This document shows positions 34,384 to 47,145 of a DNA stretch of 64,000 nt, in pieces. This DNA comes from Neckera pumila (taxonomy: Eukaryota > Streptophyta > Bryopsida > Hypnales > Neckeraceae), in NCBI GenBank assembly GCA_963969595.1, contig OZ018410.1, positions 31,934,913 through 31,998,912 on the forward strand, given 5' to 3'. Each line of letters begins with the position of its first letter. Position 1 is the first letter of the stretch. A program made the translations under genes and the position numbers. The notes beneath the pieces are model-generated. The model was not told where the DNA came from and ran no database searches. It saw nothing but the letters and a program-made list of their open reading frames with translations.

Positions 34384-34931
34384 GATCAAACATTATAATC
34401 TTTCAATCCATAGGTGATATTGTTGTGTTTTCTTTTTTTATGTGATCTCTAGCATGTCTAGTTTGAATTTGTACGGTTACAATTCAAAAAAAACTGATAC
34501 AACTTATCGAAATGTTTTTTTTGGTTTCAATTTAGAGAAATTCCTAGAAACTCAAAAAAGGGCATGGGCATTTAGGAGTAAAGGGATGGATACGATATAA
34601 TTCTAACTTTGTACGGTATAAGACCCACCGACTTTATGATGTCTGATATACGGTAATACCGTAGTGACTCCTTCAACTGAACGGCCCCACTGCTCCGTTT
34701 AGTGTGAAAAGAGATCTGACGCGCTCCCGTCCCTTCCAGCGTGGACATTCCGCTAATCCACGTGTGCATAAACAAAATCCATCAACAGAACCCCTTTCCG
34801 TTCTAAAACGGAAGAAATACAAACGAGTTTATTCCATGCTTCGCTCGCCTTCCTCCCCGCGCTTCCCACACTCTTGCCACACTCTCCCAACTCTAGCCTT
34901 CTCAGTTGCCGTGCGCTTGCCACCGATCGCC

Positions 34932-34958
34932 ATGGTCGCCCGTCTCCTACGATCATAG
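34932..34958 (+). CDS. upstream open reading frame of the FRO gene, 8 codons
   Basis: It encodes MVARLLRS and ends 15 bases before the main ATG. Its start context, GCCATGGTC, is identical to the main start (34974). It could lower translation of the reductase if both lie on the mRNA. Confidence 0.4.
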   Translation: MVARLLRS

Positions 34959-34973
34959 GTTAAGCGATCAGCC

Positions 34974-37900
34974 ATGGTCTTAACCAAGCGCGATGCCATC
35001 TTTCCTCAGCAACAATCGCAGGTCCTCGCGGAGCCGCCGCGAGTCCAAACCACCCGGATCTTCCCGTTCGACAGGGAGCTCAAGAATCGCAGCGCATCAG
35101 GTACGGTACTTCCGTAATCCAATCCTCCGATCCGCCGGGGTTAGGGTTTCATTGTAATCAGATGAAACAAATTTAGAATTCGCGTGCTCTGTAACTTGAT
35201 TTCGGGGTCCAAACAATTTTTTGAGTGCTTTTGGTGGAAAGAGAAGAGAAGAGAAGACGCAGTAGAGGTCAAGTGATTTGAATGTGTTGCTTGTGCAATT
35301 AGGTTTGATTTATCAAATTGAGAGTTGTGGTGTTCTCGAAGGGTCTCCACCCTAGAATTGGGATGATTGCTCTGCATTGGAGGGTTGAGTATCAAGCATA
35401 GTTAGGGTGATGTAATGCTGGTTCCAATTCGGAAGCGTCTACCAGGTTGAGCTAACACTGAGTAGATTCTCCTTTGCTTGTGTTGGTTCTGAAGCTGCTG
35501 TTGGGAGTTGGATTGAATTCGTGTTCTGGAAAAGTAGCAACTGTGGAAATTGAATCAGATGAGTAGTGATGGGGTTGGGTTTGAGTTGCTGTGGGGATTT
35601 TGTAACCTAAGACAAGAATCAAGGCTTCAATCAAGTCATAGAGTGCGAGTGACGGATGTAGAGAGATGGATGACAAGCATTATAACTAATAGGAGGTGTT
35701 GGGAGTTCATAATTTTAGCAATGGGACTATCGGTTGTTTCCAAATATTGATTTCGAGTTCCAAAGTGTCGTCTCAAGGTTTCAGGTGAGTCAGGTTGTGA
35801 GTCATAGACATAGAGAGATGACTGATGACCAATTGTGATTATCACCTTCACGATTTGAGGCACACGGAGTTGTTTTTTGTTTTCAGAATTGTCCTGGTGC
35901 AATTTTCAGCCTCTGAATAGCGTACTATTCGACTTTCCTGGTAGTCCAATTTCCCTTTAGAGTTTACATGAATTCCAAATTTTTTCTAATATCAATGTCA
36001 TAATGGCACTTTATTTTGTCAAAAAGTAATTAAGATCGGAACTTTTGGCCACATATTCATCTCCCGTTGGTTTTAGCTTTTGAATATTATTATGTGTCTC
36101 TCCTTTCATTTTGGCACTGAAATTGTCGGAAGAGTGCGCCACCTATGGTAGTAACTGTTTTAGATGTTTTGTCTAGGATTTGAAGGATGCATTCTGGTTA
36201 CCCCACCTTTTCCACAGGCTGCGAAGCTGAGACTGGGAGCATTGAATTACCCGTGGTTGCAGCTTGGGACCGGAAGCCCGCGAAAATGGCGAAGGAATTT
36301 GGTACGCAATCCAGTTTCGGTACTGAGGACAAAAACAGCAAAAATAGGAGCCTCGAGTTGGGATGGACCTCAACTGTTGCGAAGTGGGGACTTCCTTTGT
36401 CCATGTACTTGTGCTTTGGATGCTATGTCGCTGTTCTTGCCGCTTTCCCAGTTGGTACTTTGCAGAGTTGGAGGAAGAATCTCTTACTGAAGATGGCGGA
36501 CACACCGTTTGGTTTGGCTGGTAAGCATTCCCTTGTGCATATTTTCCTCTTCTTCAAATACTAGTGAATTAGGAGACATGGTTGATTGCTCATATGCTCC
36601 TTCGTGCACATATAAATTGGTTCACGAACTTTGGTTTGAATAGTGCAAATTGATTTGTTAATCAGGAGCTAAGTAGTCTCATCCTGACCTGTTTTTCAAC
36701 GTAAATCATTGCCGATGTAATCAGGATCTAAAGTGGTCGACTGCAGACTACTTAGCTCCTGATTACATAGGCCATCCATCCCATCCTTATAAAATATTCT
36801 GATATCGTGATATCCTGTGAATTCGTTTCTTGTAGGAGGCATGCTCCTACTTTTTGCTGCTCCGTTGCTTGTACTCGCACTTTTAGCGATCATTAGTCTG
36901 GAGGTCTCCTCTCGAACGTCAGCTTTCACGTAAGGTTACATTTTCCATAGAATGATATACTATTGAGATTTCTTTTCCAGTCCGTGAGTATATTTATCAA
37001 TCGTGAGGCTATCGACTGTGTTACCTTTTTAGTATCGTCTCGTATATTAAATTCGGATTGATTGATTATCGTATCAGAATGAAAGATGTGGGCCAGACGT
37101 GGATGTGCAGCAAGCAGAAGCTGAAAGGTAGAGCTAGCTGGCAAAAACTTCCTGTTGTCACAGGAGGTCGGATGGGCATTGTTACTGCTGCTGAGATGCT
37201 TTGGATCGTTTTGTTCCTGCTTATGTTTTGTTGGATGATGGCAAACTATTTGATACGGGATTTAAAAGCGTTTGAGACCATGAAGTTGAAACCCTCCGAG
37301 ACCGTGTAAGTCCCCTATCTCTAATGTTGAAATACATGGGTTGCTCAGTGTCCTTGTTCTTATTCTGTGGATTAGTGTGATCTGCACAAGGAAATATTGT
37401 CTAGAAGATCAGCGGAAGTTTCAAACCTTTTTTATCTGATTGTCTTTGAATTTTCTATGACAGGTGGGGTAAGGAGCTGAAGAAAATTGGGTTGCATTTT
37501 GGTTTCATTGGCGTAGTATGTTTGAATCTATTATTCCTACCTGTTTCTCGGGGATCTGTTCTCCTTCGGGTCATAGACATTCCATTTGAGCATGCAGTCA
37601 AGTACCATATGTGGTTGGGTCACTTCATGATGACCTTATTCACTCTCCATGGCCTCTCCTATATCATTGCATGGTATTCCGAAGACCGTCTGATCAAAGT
37701 AAGTTCTAATAATAGGCTTTTCTTCAGATATTAGCAGGGTTTTCAGAATTAGATTTGTCATTCATTTTTGGTTATCATTTATAAATAATTGTGCAATGTG
37801 GAAATGGCAATTAGGTAGGTCAATTGCAATTGTGGGGATACATCCTCATTTACTTCACTGAATATGTTGAAGGGTGAGAATTTATATTCTAATTTAAATA

Positions 37901-40672
37901 GTTTAGATAGTGACATAGGTACATTGCACCTTGCAAATAGGTACGAGCAAGCGGCCGTTGGGTGTCCTGTCCATGAATTTGTTGTGCTTATTTTGCTTTC
38001 TATATAATCAATCTCTCGATGATGTCTTATACGGAGTAATTCTTGCAACAATCTAATTTTTATTGATAACCATGTTAATGTGCATTTCTTCAAGGCATTT
38101 CATTCTGACTCAAATCATCACTCTGGGCAAGTCTGATCATACCAAGTGTATCTCTTAACCGAAATATAAAGGTATTCGATTTATCTCTTACTTTGATGTG
38201 CTGGATGTCCGCAGATATTTGATTGGGCACCCTACAAGGTTGCCAATTTTGCTGGAGTTATAGCCTTGTCGGCTGGCATTACAATGTGGATTACATCTAT
38301 TGGATGGGTTCGAAAGAAATACTTTGAAACTTTCTACTGGTTCCACCATCTCTACGTGGTATTTATATTGTTCATGGCATTTCATGTTGGAGATAAGCTC
38401 TTCAATATCTCATTTTGTGGAATATTTCTCTTTGTTTTCGATCGCTTTCTGCGCTTCTGCCAATCGAGAAGTAGTGTCGGAGTTCTTTCAAGCAAGTTGC
38501 TACCTTGCGGGACTTTTGAGCTGGCATTAGCCAAGCCGCCTGGTACATCGGCACCTCCTTTTTCTCTTTCTGTATTGCTTCCTGGTGTGTGTTATCGGTG
38601 TATGCGATGCTGTGTGTTTCTTTGTGCGAAGACAAGTGCGAAAATGTCTGTGGTCTGGAACTCTTACGGTAGTTTAGAGAAGATAGACACTGTCACTAAG
38701 GGTTAGTTGAGCTTACAACTATCCAGACCCTTCTCAGTGTACTTCCTCAATTGATTCTTTATTCTTTGAACATGGAAACACGATTTGAAATGAATTAGTT
38801 GAATTAATTAGTTGTAAATCACGTTTGTAATCTGGAAATCCAAGTTCTCACACTAAGATTGCATTGTGCAGGTGTAAAATATCATGCATTAAGTTACATA
38901 TATCTCAATGTTCCTGGAGTCTCCAAATTACAATGGCACCCGTTTAGTGTGTCTTCCAGTCCTTATGATGGAGATAACTGGCTCAAGGTCTTGATAAAAC
39001 CTTCCTATGGAGGATGGACTCATCAACTACAAGATCTGGTCTCGACAGTCATAAAAACAGGGCGGTGCCCTTCAAATATTAGTGCCGCTGTCGAAGGTCC
39101 ATACGGTCATGAATCTGACTTTTATCTTCAGTAAGTTCAAAGCCTCCGCCTTCTTCAAGCCATCTAACTCGAAACCTTAACAAAGGGTTTTGAATTGCAT
39201 CATCGTTTGTTCTGATGCTTCGATGATGGTATTGCCAAATTAATGTGATAATTATCCTGTTCATTCGTTATTTAATCCTATTCTGCTGTCACGGTGGGCA
39301 TGTACCTCATACCTAGATAGCTTTCTTGAATGTAATTTGGCTTGGCCTTGCCCGCGGGCATTGAAAAGCAAGTTTGATTGACAGTGACATTCTGTGTTCA
39401 ACCCAGAAACACAGTAAGTCTGTAAATTAAATGCACCCTTGGTGTATAATGGATCATGTCAATCGACACTGATGATTAATTGGTTTGCTCTATAGATACG
39501 AAACGCTTATACTGGTGGCAGGAGGAATTGGCATCTCGCCTTTTGTAGCGCTTCTACGCGACTTGCTTCAGCGATGTCAACGAGGGCAACCCAATCTTCC
39601 ATCGAATGTACACCTGATTTGGGCAGTACAAAAGTCAGAGGAGCTCCAACTCCTTGATTTGGTACCCGCTTCTTCCATCTGTCCTGATTACAAATTGAAG
39701 TTAAACCTTCAAATCCGTGCCTTTGTTACCCGCGAGACTTCACCTCTTAGCTTAGAACGTGATCCTGAAACACCTGAGTTGCATCAACCAGACGACTTCA
39801 AGAGATCCCCTATTCTAGCCAGTTTGAATAACGCTGAAGCCTTTAAACATCCTGTGTCAAATATATCGGGTGCTGGAAGTAATCTGTGGATTACTGCATG
39901 TTTCCTTGCTTCATTTCTAGGATATATCGTTGTTTTCCTCATGATTGATCTTATCAGAGGTCAGTCATTTGAGCAAGTGGAAGAGGGGAACCCTAGTGAA
40001 GGTATATCACAGTGGGTGAAGGGCCTGATTAATGTGCTCAGTGTGGTTCTGGGAGTAGTAATATTCGGGGGTTTTGTAGCATCACTGTGGAACTTCTTGG
40101 GGAGATTACATCAGACTTCGTCAGGGGTTGGTGAAGAGAGCATTCATCTTTTGTCTACTTCAGATAATGATGGAACAGTGTATGCCCACGAGAGTGCAGA
40201 TCGACTGGTGCATCCATCCAATACTCATTTTGGACATAGGCCTAATGTGAGAGGTAAGTAAGATTTTCCCTCGTCTATCTGGATCTATTTCGATGGAGAC
40301 ATCAATTGTATCTTTGGGATAGTCTCTCTTACTATTTTCTATCCTATGAAGATGTCAGTGTCGTAATCTGTGCAAGTGTCTCAATTTTCAGAATGGTAAA
40401 CCCTTGAAATAGTCAGTTGATTCTAAAGATCAGGCAATACACACGGACGGTTTGTGTTGTAGTCATTGACTTCTGATTGGTGTCATGCATTTGCAGACCT
40501 TTTTGATGGTTACGCAAAGCTACAAAGACCTGGTGCAAACGCAGGGGTTTTAGTCTGTGGTCCCGAAAGCCTTCTGACCAGTGTTGCAGAAACATGCCGA
40601 GCTTTCAACACAGTCAACTACGACCTGAACAGAGTGGCGTTTAGCTACCATTCTGTTAGTTTTGACCTCTAG
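34974..40672 (+). CDS. FRO: FRO-type ferric-chelate reductase / NADPH oxidase-like flavocytochrome
   Basis: Nine exons join in frame: 34974-35100, 36218-36520, 36836-36929, 37078-37305, 37464-37698, 38215-38542, 38872-39130, 39496-40253 and 40497-40672, giving 835 residues. The enzyme passes electrons from cytosolic NADPH through FAD and two haems to Fe(III) across a membrane. Candidate haem ligands are His299 and His313 (KYHMWLGHFMMTLFTLHG) and His373 and His386 (WFHHLYVVFILFMAFH), with spacings of 13 and 12 as in NOX/FRO proteins. HPFSVSS (461-467) is the FAD motif, and GGIGISPF (534-541) and VCGPES (797-802) are NADPH motifs. Two hydrophobic segments within exon 8 match the extra C-terminal membrane spans of plant FROs. 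RGSVLLRVIDIPFEHA is a plant FRO signature. Plasma membrane or organelle location cannot be decided from sequence. Confidence 0.92.
36659..36765. repeat. 21-bp perfect inverted repeat inside FRO intron 2
   Basis: TAATCAGGAGCTAAGTAGTC begins the left arm (36659-36679); the exact complement lies at 36745-36765, with a 65-nt loop. A third partial copy, GTAATCAGGATCT, lies inside the loop near 36,718. It may be a small MITE or a pre-mRNA hairpin. Confidence 0.8.
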
Positions 40673-42159
40673 TTCTTCACCCCTTGCCCTTGTAAAGCGT
40701 TACCCCAGGGCCATGTGCAGACCACATTTACATTTACACATTAGGTTCAGATATTCACCTGCTAATTCTAAAGCAGGTGGCGGAAAGGATAACTCTTTCT
40801 TTTCGCTCATTTATATCAGTTCAGCAAGAGTTGGCAGTGAATTAGACCTTGGGTATTTCGATGTGTAATTATTAGACTGGATTTTTTTATAGATTTTTAG
40901 ATGCAAGATACTTTGCCTCTAAAAAGCTGACAAATAGGAATTGGAGGTTAGAGAAACTAACTTCTGTAGGTATTGCAATTTTATTCTAAGTTGGAAGAAA
41001 AGTGGGAAGCTTGACATCTACTTTCATGTTGATTTTGTACATGGCAAATCAACAAAGTTAACTAAAAGGTTGAGCATTTAGGTGTTTGACCCAACTTGAG
41101 GGGTTTGGTTTTTGAGGAATCTTGAAGATAGCATCTCCAACACTCATCTAATGTCTAATTTTTTGATTAGTCTTGAAGAGATGCATTGGTCAAGCTAAAA
41201 CTTGCATTCTTAAATCACAATTTAAATGTGTGGATTAGATATTTTGTACAATAACTTTGAGGTTGCTTGTTGTCCTAAGGAGGGTGGAAGCTCATCTTTG
41301 ATTGGTCATTTGTAAACTTACGACCAGCAATTAATTGTAAAATTGGCTAATTTGCTTTCAATTCTACCCAAAATTTTTTTTGCAAAATGTATATAGTGAA
41401 AATCTTTGAATAACTGGAGATTGGAGCCAAAATCTACAGCAAGAATTTTGTTTGTAGCCAGAAGCACTTATTCATCCGTCGAGGGGGTCGCAGAAAAACG
41501 TACTAGCTTGGGATTTGTTGGTTGTAGGCACAATCTAGGTTGTCGACAGATCTCTGCGTAGCACAATCTTGGACGTGCATTTTGCAATGAAGGTTTAGGG
41601 AGGGGTCTTCTCCTCCTATGCAGCATTAGCACATTCGTCCTCCAGACCTTCACATTCTGCTTGAGTTTTGCATTAATTTTTGGTTTTCCCGTCTTCTATG
41701 TTGCTCATTGTCATGGTAACATCCGTGCCTTCTGTTACTCTGGACTTCTGAAGATTTGTGCCTTGATTGTTTTGCATTAATTCTTAATTGTATCTTTTGC
41801 GCTTGATTTTCGAATGAGGAGGGCACCACTTCCGAGCTGCTATGAATTTTGGAGGCCCAAGTTGTTTCTTGCATTCATTGCATTTAGGAAATGGTGTCTA
41901 TAAGTGAATGGCTCTCAAAATTGCAGATGTGCACGGAGCTGTTGGTGCACCAAAAATGTCGACTGCGGAATAGCCGATTGCCAACGGCGGCGCATGAGGT
42001 TTTTCTTTCCTTCAGCGTTGCGGTGAATTTGTGGGGATCATGCTGAAAATCAAACAATGGCAACCTCTTTTAGGCTGAAACTTTTCCTAATATTCCATTA
42101 AAAAAGAAAAGACTGCTCCAAGGATCGTCACCTAGAGGTGGCAGGAAGTATGGACCTGC
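40673..42159. other. FRO 3' flank, no gene recognised
   Basis: Contains the FRO 3' UTR at its left. The rest shows only short open frames without family resemblance. Confidence 0.35.
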
Positions 42160-44680
42160 AAATTTCTTTGGGCGGAGGGAGACTTCAATTCAAATGGCAA
42201 TCTCACTGGTGTCGTTTGCATGAGCTGCAACGCAATGACAAGGAGGAGGAAAGTCATGGTTCCAAAGTTAGACAATCTTGAAAAACACGAAGATAGGCGG
42301 ATGTATAGAGAAGACTGTGTGCCACTTCCACACTTGAACAAGGGCAAGACTTTCATGAAGGCGGACTGCAAGCATCTGAGATTGTGCAAAGTCTGGATAG
42401 GCAAAGAGCATTGCAGCACTATGGCGGAACAGCTGACAACGAGTTTGGAGAGTGAAATCAAACGGAAGGGAGTGCAGTTCTCCACTTTCTTTCAAATTCT
42501 CAGGTACGGTCGTCGCATGTGTAATTATGCAAGGTCACAGTTGTTACTGAAGTATTTGAAGGTAAAAAATTTGCCTACCAAGCATTGGTCCAAGAGTATA
42601 GGTTGGGAGATGTCAAAGCATTTGCATGCTTCTGTTCTAACAACATTGAAGCATGTTGTACAGTCTGCAAAGGTAATTTTGATTAGTGCCAACTAGGTGA
42701 CTGCAGTGGATAATACTTGTTGGATCAGTGTCCATGTTTATGCCATGCAGAGTTGGGAAATAATGCCCCACTTGCTTCACTTGTCCCGTCTCAACAAAGG
42801 TGGCTAGCAGACAACCTCACGATTGTGATAATGCAGGCTTTGGTTCATAAGGGAGGTTTTTTTCATGAATAGATTGCTTCTAAATTAGTATGCTTTGGAG
42901 CTGATGGGGTGATTACTTTTAAAGGCCTAAATCATATTAGAGAAAAATGGGCTTCCTTCTTGTTGGGAGTCATTTGTGTGAGCCACAAGCTCAATCTTGT
43001 TGTGGAGACTCTCTCCAAACACCAATGGTCTCTTGGCTTGAGGCACTATTCTAGTTTGTTTATTTGTATTTTTGTTGCAAAAACAAGTGGCACTCTGAGC
43101 TAGCTAAGCTGGAAAATCTCATAGAAACTAAGGGGAATAAAATGCTTTGCAATGTTGACACGCGAATCTCGATGAGGAGCCTTGCGCAGCAAATCATGGC
43201 GGATTACGATACACTTCTTGTGAAAATGGGGTTAGACATGACCGAGGGTTTTGGTCAAAAAGGTATTGCTAGTGCTGGTGATAATTTTGAACTCCTTTTT
43301 GATGTTGAAATGCTCTTGTCCTTGGTGTGTTTCATCTCGTTGGTGAATGCAGTACATAGTACATGAAGCTTTCTCAAAGCCGTGACATTTTTGCATGTGA
43401 CTTTATGCAAGCTAAGAAAGTTTACCAACATGAGTTAGTCCGATTGTTTGTGGATGCCGCCACAACTTACAGCAAGGATGACTTTCCGAAGTACAATGAC
43501 CTTATCACTCTTGAAAGCAATGACATTTGAATGTAGTAGAGGGACTTGCCAGGTGACTCGTGTATATCCCATTTGTTTTTTGATCTGTCCATGATCAAGT
43601 CTATCGGAGGTGCCATGACAAACAAACCAGGGAGCACATATTTGTCATGCAGTAAGATTTCCTTTGCGTGCAGGATTCAATGGAGTGGCAATTTTCGAGT
43701 ATTGCTTTTTTGTTTGGTGTCCAATTTCTTTTGGCTTTGTAGGGTGGTTTATTTTTAGGTTTCCATTATTTTTTGGGCCTTGCATGTATGTATAGTTTTA
43801 GTTTCCATTTTTTTTCTGGCTTTGTAGTTTCATTCATGATTACTTGTTCACTTAAAAATTTAATGTTTGAAGTTGTTTTTGGTCTTTAACGTATTCACTA
43901 TTCAGTTCAGGAGCTTTGCTTAGGACGTTCCTTGGCCTTACGGTTTGTTTTGATTTCCTCATGAACATTGAGCTTTGCTTAGACTCATAGCTGTATGAAC
44001 AGGTGCCTTTGCACATAATTATATGGCGGCTGTTTTGCAGGATCACCTGTTCTCCTCTGCATATAGTTGTATCGTGGTGTTTTGTTGGTCCTTGGTTTGC
44101 AATGCGACGAGGTTGAAAATGTCAACATCACATGCTTTATTGTAATTCATGCGTTGATTTCTTTTGAACTTGCAGGAGCTAAGGGCGTTCTTCTGCACAA
44201 CATATCACTCATTTGTGAATTTGTATGCTGCTTTGCTAGGTATCCCTCATTTCCTTAGCGATAAATTGGATTGCAGATTCTTGCAGCAGAAATTGCTTGA
44301 TGCCTTTGACATAATGTATCCCCAATATTAGAGGCAAGAGGGGGCCGATGCCAACTTCACCCACCACTTGACGGTTTTGAAAATTTTCCAGTATCACGCA
44401 AAAGCTATAAATAAGGGCCAGCCTTTGTATGAAGGCAACAACCTTCATATTGCCCTTGAGATTTTGAGTGCTTTCAGCTTGGACTTGCAATAAGGTCTAT
44501 TCAAGGACATGATGAAGGAAAATTGCAAGGCGCATGTGGTCCTTAGTTTTCATGATATTTGTCGCCCTTGCCGTTCATGTTTCCTTAACCAAGTTCTGCT
44601 GCAACGGAAGTGGTGAGCATTGATTAACACTGCTGCAACGGAGGTGGAAGTGGCTACTCAAGATAGATGAACAATGCTGT
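42160..44680 (+). pseudogene. hAT-like transposase pseudogene with N-terminal zinc finger
   Basis: Near 42,166 the frame reads WAEGDFNSNGN, then VVCMSCNAMTRRRKV and KLDNLEKHEDRRM. The spacing of Cys-x2-Cys and a later His suits a BED-type or C17orf113-type zinc finger found in hAT-derived proteins. Downstream pieces in other frames read ICVSHKLNLVVETLSKHQ (hAT CxxHxLNL region), LCNVDTRISMRSLAQQIM, SRDIFACDFMQAKKVYQHEL and IFQYHAKAINKGQPLYEG. Stops and frameshifts near 42,693, 43,100 and 43,363, and at several later points, break the protein. Terminal repeats and target duplication were not found. Confidence 0.65.
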
Positions 44681-44689
44681 GAAGTGTGG

Positions 44690-45551
44690 GAGTCTGTTTG
44701 GAGACGGAGCAATAGTCTGCTACTACTGTGGCGTGCTTAAGTGACCTTTTTGAACTAATCCTTAATACTAATTTGGCCCCCAAAAAACTATATTGTGGAA
44801 AAGGCGACCCTTTTACATGGCCATAATCCTAATATCACCTATTTTTGTTATGGGATCGCAGCTTACAACCTATTTCCAACGACTTAGGGAATTATGTGTA
44901 ACTGGAGTGAAAATCTCTTGATTGCAAAGAATTTTACGTATGTGGAAATGAAATTTGGAAGGATTCCAAATTTTTTGGAATTTTTTTTCTCAAAATATAA
45001 TTATCTTAAAATTTTGGCTAAAGATATATAGTTAACCTATATTAGTCATAAAGACCTTCCTATTTCCAACCACATGCTACAAATCAAATCTACAAATAAA
45101 AACCAAGGATTGATTACAATATTGAAAGACTTGTAGCCAATTATAATGTGCCACAATTGCACCAGGACTTGCGCTATAATTGATCACTATACGCTCCACT
45201 TGGTACAGTAGTCTATGCCACCATAATGAGAGGAGGGGGGGGGGGATCAAAAATAGGTCAGCTACTATAAATAAGAAAATCCAAATTAGGATTGTTCAAC
45301 TAGGATATAAGATTTCATTTAAGAGCTCATGAACAATTGAATGGATTTATTAGTCTAGAATTCAGGATGTTGTGTGCCTTGATGAACAATTTAGCAACAC
45401 ATGGCGTTCTTGTATTTTTTTGGCCCTTGTAGTTTTTTTAAGGTAGACATACCCAATTCTGTTCGTTGTCCAATTTAGTCATCTTACTTTTAGCCCCAAT
45501 TCTATCCAAAAGAACATCCAATTCTATTCCTTTTTTGACAAAATCATTGCA
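44690..45551. other. AT-rich spacer with an 11-bp G run
   Basis: No gene. An uninterrupted run of 11 G lies at 45,235-45,245. Confidence 0.35.
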
Positions 45552-46052
45552 TTAACCCCTAAAGGACCAAATAGTGTTTTTTGGCAACATAGCGATTTTG
45601 GGCAGTTCACTACAAACAGAGTTCTTATTTTTATTTCTTTGAAAATTTCACAAAACATGTGCCCAAGGAGTAGCTTTAAGGTCCAACAATTTTCATAACT
45701 TTTGACTACACGGATAAAAAGTTATTGCATGATATGTAATTTTCTGCATTCGGCAGGCAGCTCGGGCAGCTCAAAAAACTCCTTCAAAAATCACTTTTTT
45801 GAAAAATGAAAAAGTTGGAAGTGGTTCTAAGGAAACATTTAAGAGTGGAAAAGTTTGAATCACTCCATTTTGTTAAATGAGGTGAGTGTTATTAAGATTT
45901 CCAATTTGTGGGTAGGTTTGGAATCCAGAGACTACTCCTTGGGCACATGTTTTGTGAAATTTTCAAAGAAAAAAAATAAAAACTTCGTTCGTAGTGAGCT
46001 ACCCAAAATCACTATATTGCCAAAAAACATTGTTTGGTCCTTTAGGGGTTAA
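45552..46052. mobile_element. TTAA-ended element with about 125-bp terminal inverted repeats
   Basis: The left end TTAACCCCTAAAGGACCAAA and the complemented right end are identical over 20 bases. Pairing continues through TTTTTTGGCAA, GATTTTGGG and AATTTCACAAAACATGTGCC to about 125 bases per arm. The element is 501 bp long and non-coding. TTAA at both ends followed by CCC fits piggyBac-type insertion. TGCA also occurs just outside both ends, so a TGCA duplication is an alternative reading. Confidence 0.75.
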
Positions 46053-46055
46053 TGC

Positions 46056-47145
46056 AAACAAGGGGTAACCCATATCAATCCTTTAATAGTGAATACTGAA
46101 GTACCAGTTGATACAGATTGCAAATCAAGGTGGTAATAGTCTCGTCTTTCTTTTTCACTTAAAAAAAACAACAATGCTTTCAGTTTTGCTGGCCCTGCAG
46201 CGTCGGGTTGATGCCTTGGAGTGGAGACGCTCCATGGAGGGAATTGCGGATGAACGGAGTCTTCATAATGCTTAGGAATGCATGAATGACAGGATGCGCA
46301 TTGGAATTGGGAACCAACAATGAAGGTTCCATGAAGTCATAATGTAGATTTTGGTGCTGTACAAAAAATGATTGGAATTTTTTGGTGTATCCTACAAACT
46401 ATTCTGTGACTGAATATTGGTATTTTGTCAAAACATAGTATACTGAACATGAGAAATAGAGATTGGAGTGGGTGATTACAAAACAGGTTGAAAGATCTAA
46501 CGAAATGTTGACACTGTAGGTTGGCATCCAAGGTAGGGCTGCAGGCTAGCAAAACATCCACATCCTTACCACAACACAAAACACAATCAAGTTTCATGCT
46601 TTTATGCCATGTGAATGATTGAACTCAAGCTCAGAAACTTGAACGGGTGGTGAATTTGACAAATCAGCAAAAATCAGGATGAACTCAACCAAATCCTAGT
46701 GAACTATAGTCTATAAGAGAATACCAGAGCCATCTACAAAGGAACCTACTAAGCAATCACGATAGTTACTCTCATCGTTCACTATTTCATAAGAATGTAA
46801 GCGAAATACAACAAGAGATCCCACATGTTCCAAAAATGGGATACAATGCTAAGCAATCACTAAATATTTTAAACAACTCTGATTGGATACGCTTAGTATG
46901 ATAATTAACTCGCTGTGATCGCTCATTAACCTTACTAAGATTTATGCGCCAATAGGCTCCCATACTTGCCCCCAAGTATCTAAGACTAACACTCAAAAAT
47001 AATTTAATTCTTAGGTACCACATGGCATTCTCCGCAACTCATGACGAATGTGGAGATGACATGTGGTAAAATATTCAAGGTATAAGTATTCTCTGCCGGA
47101 ACTGGGGTCAAAACGGGAAATGGAGAGCAAGAACTTGCAATGTTA
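46056..47145. other. spacer with a short coding-like remnant
   Basis: Near 46,190-46,260 the plus strand reads LALQRRVDALEWRRSMEG, a charged helix-like stretch soon broken by stops. It looks like debris of a mobile-element gene. No intact gene. Confidence 0.3.
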
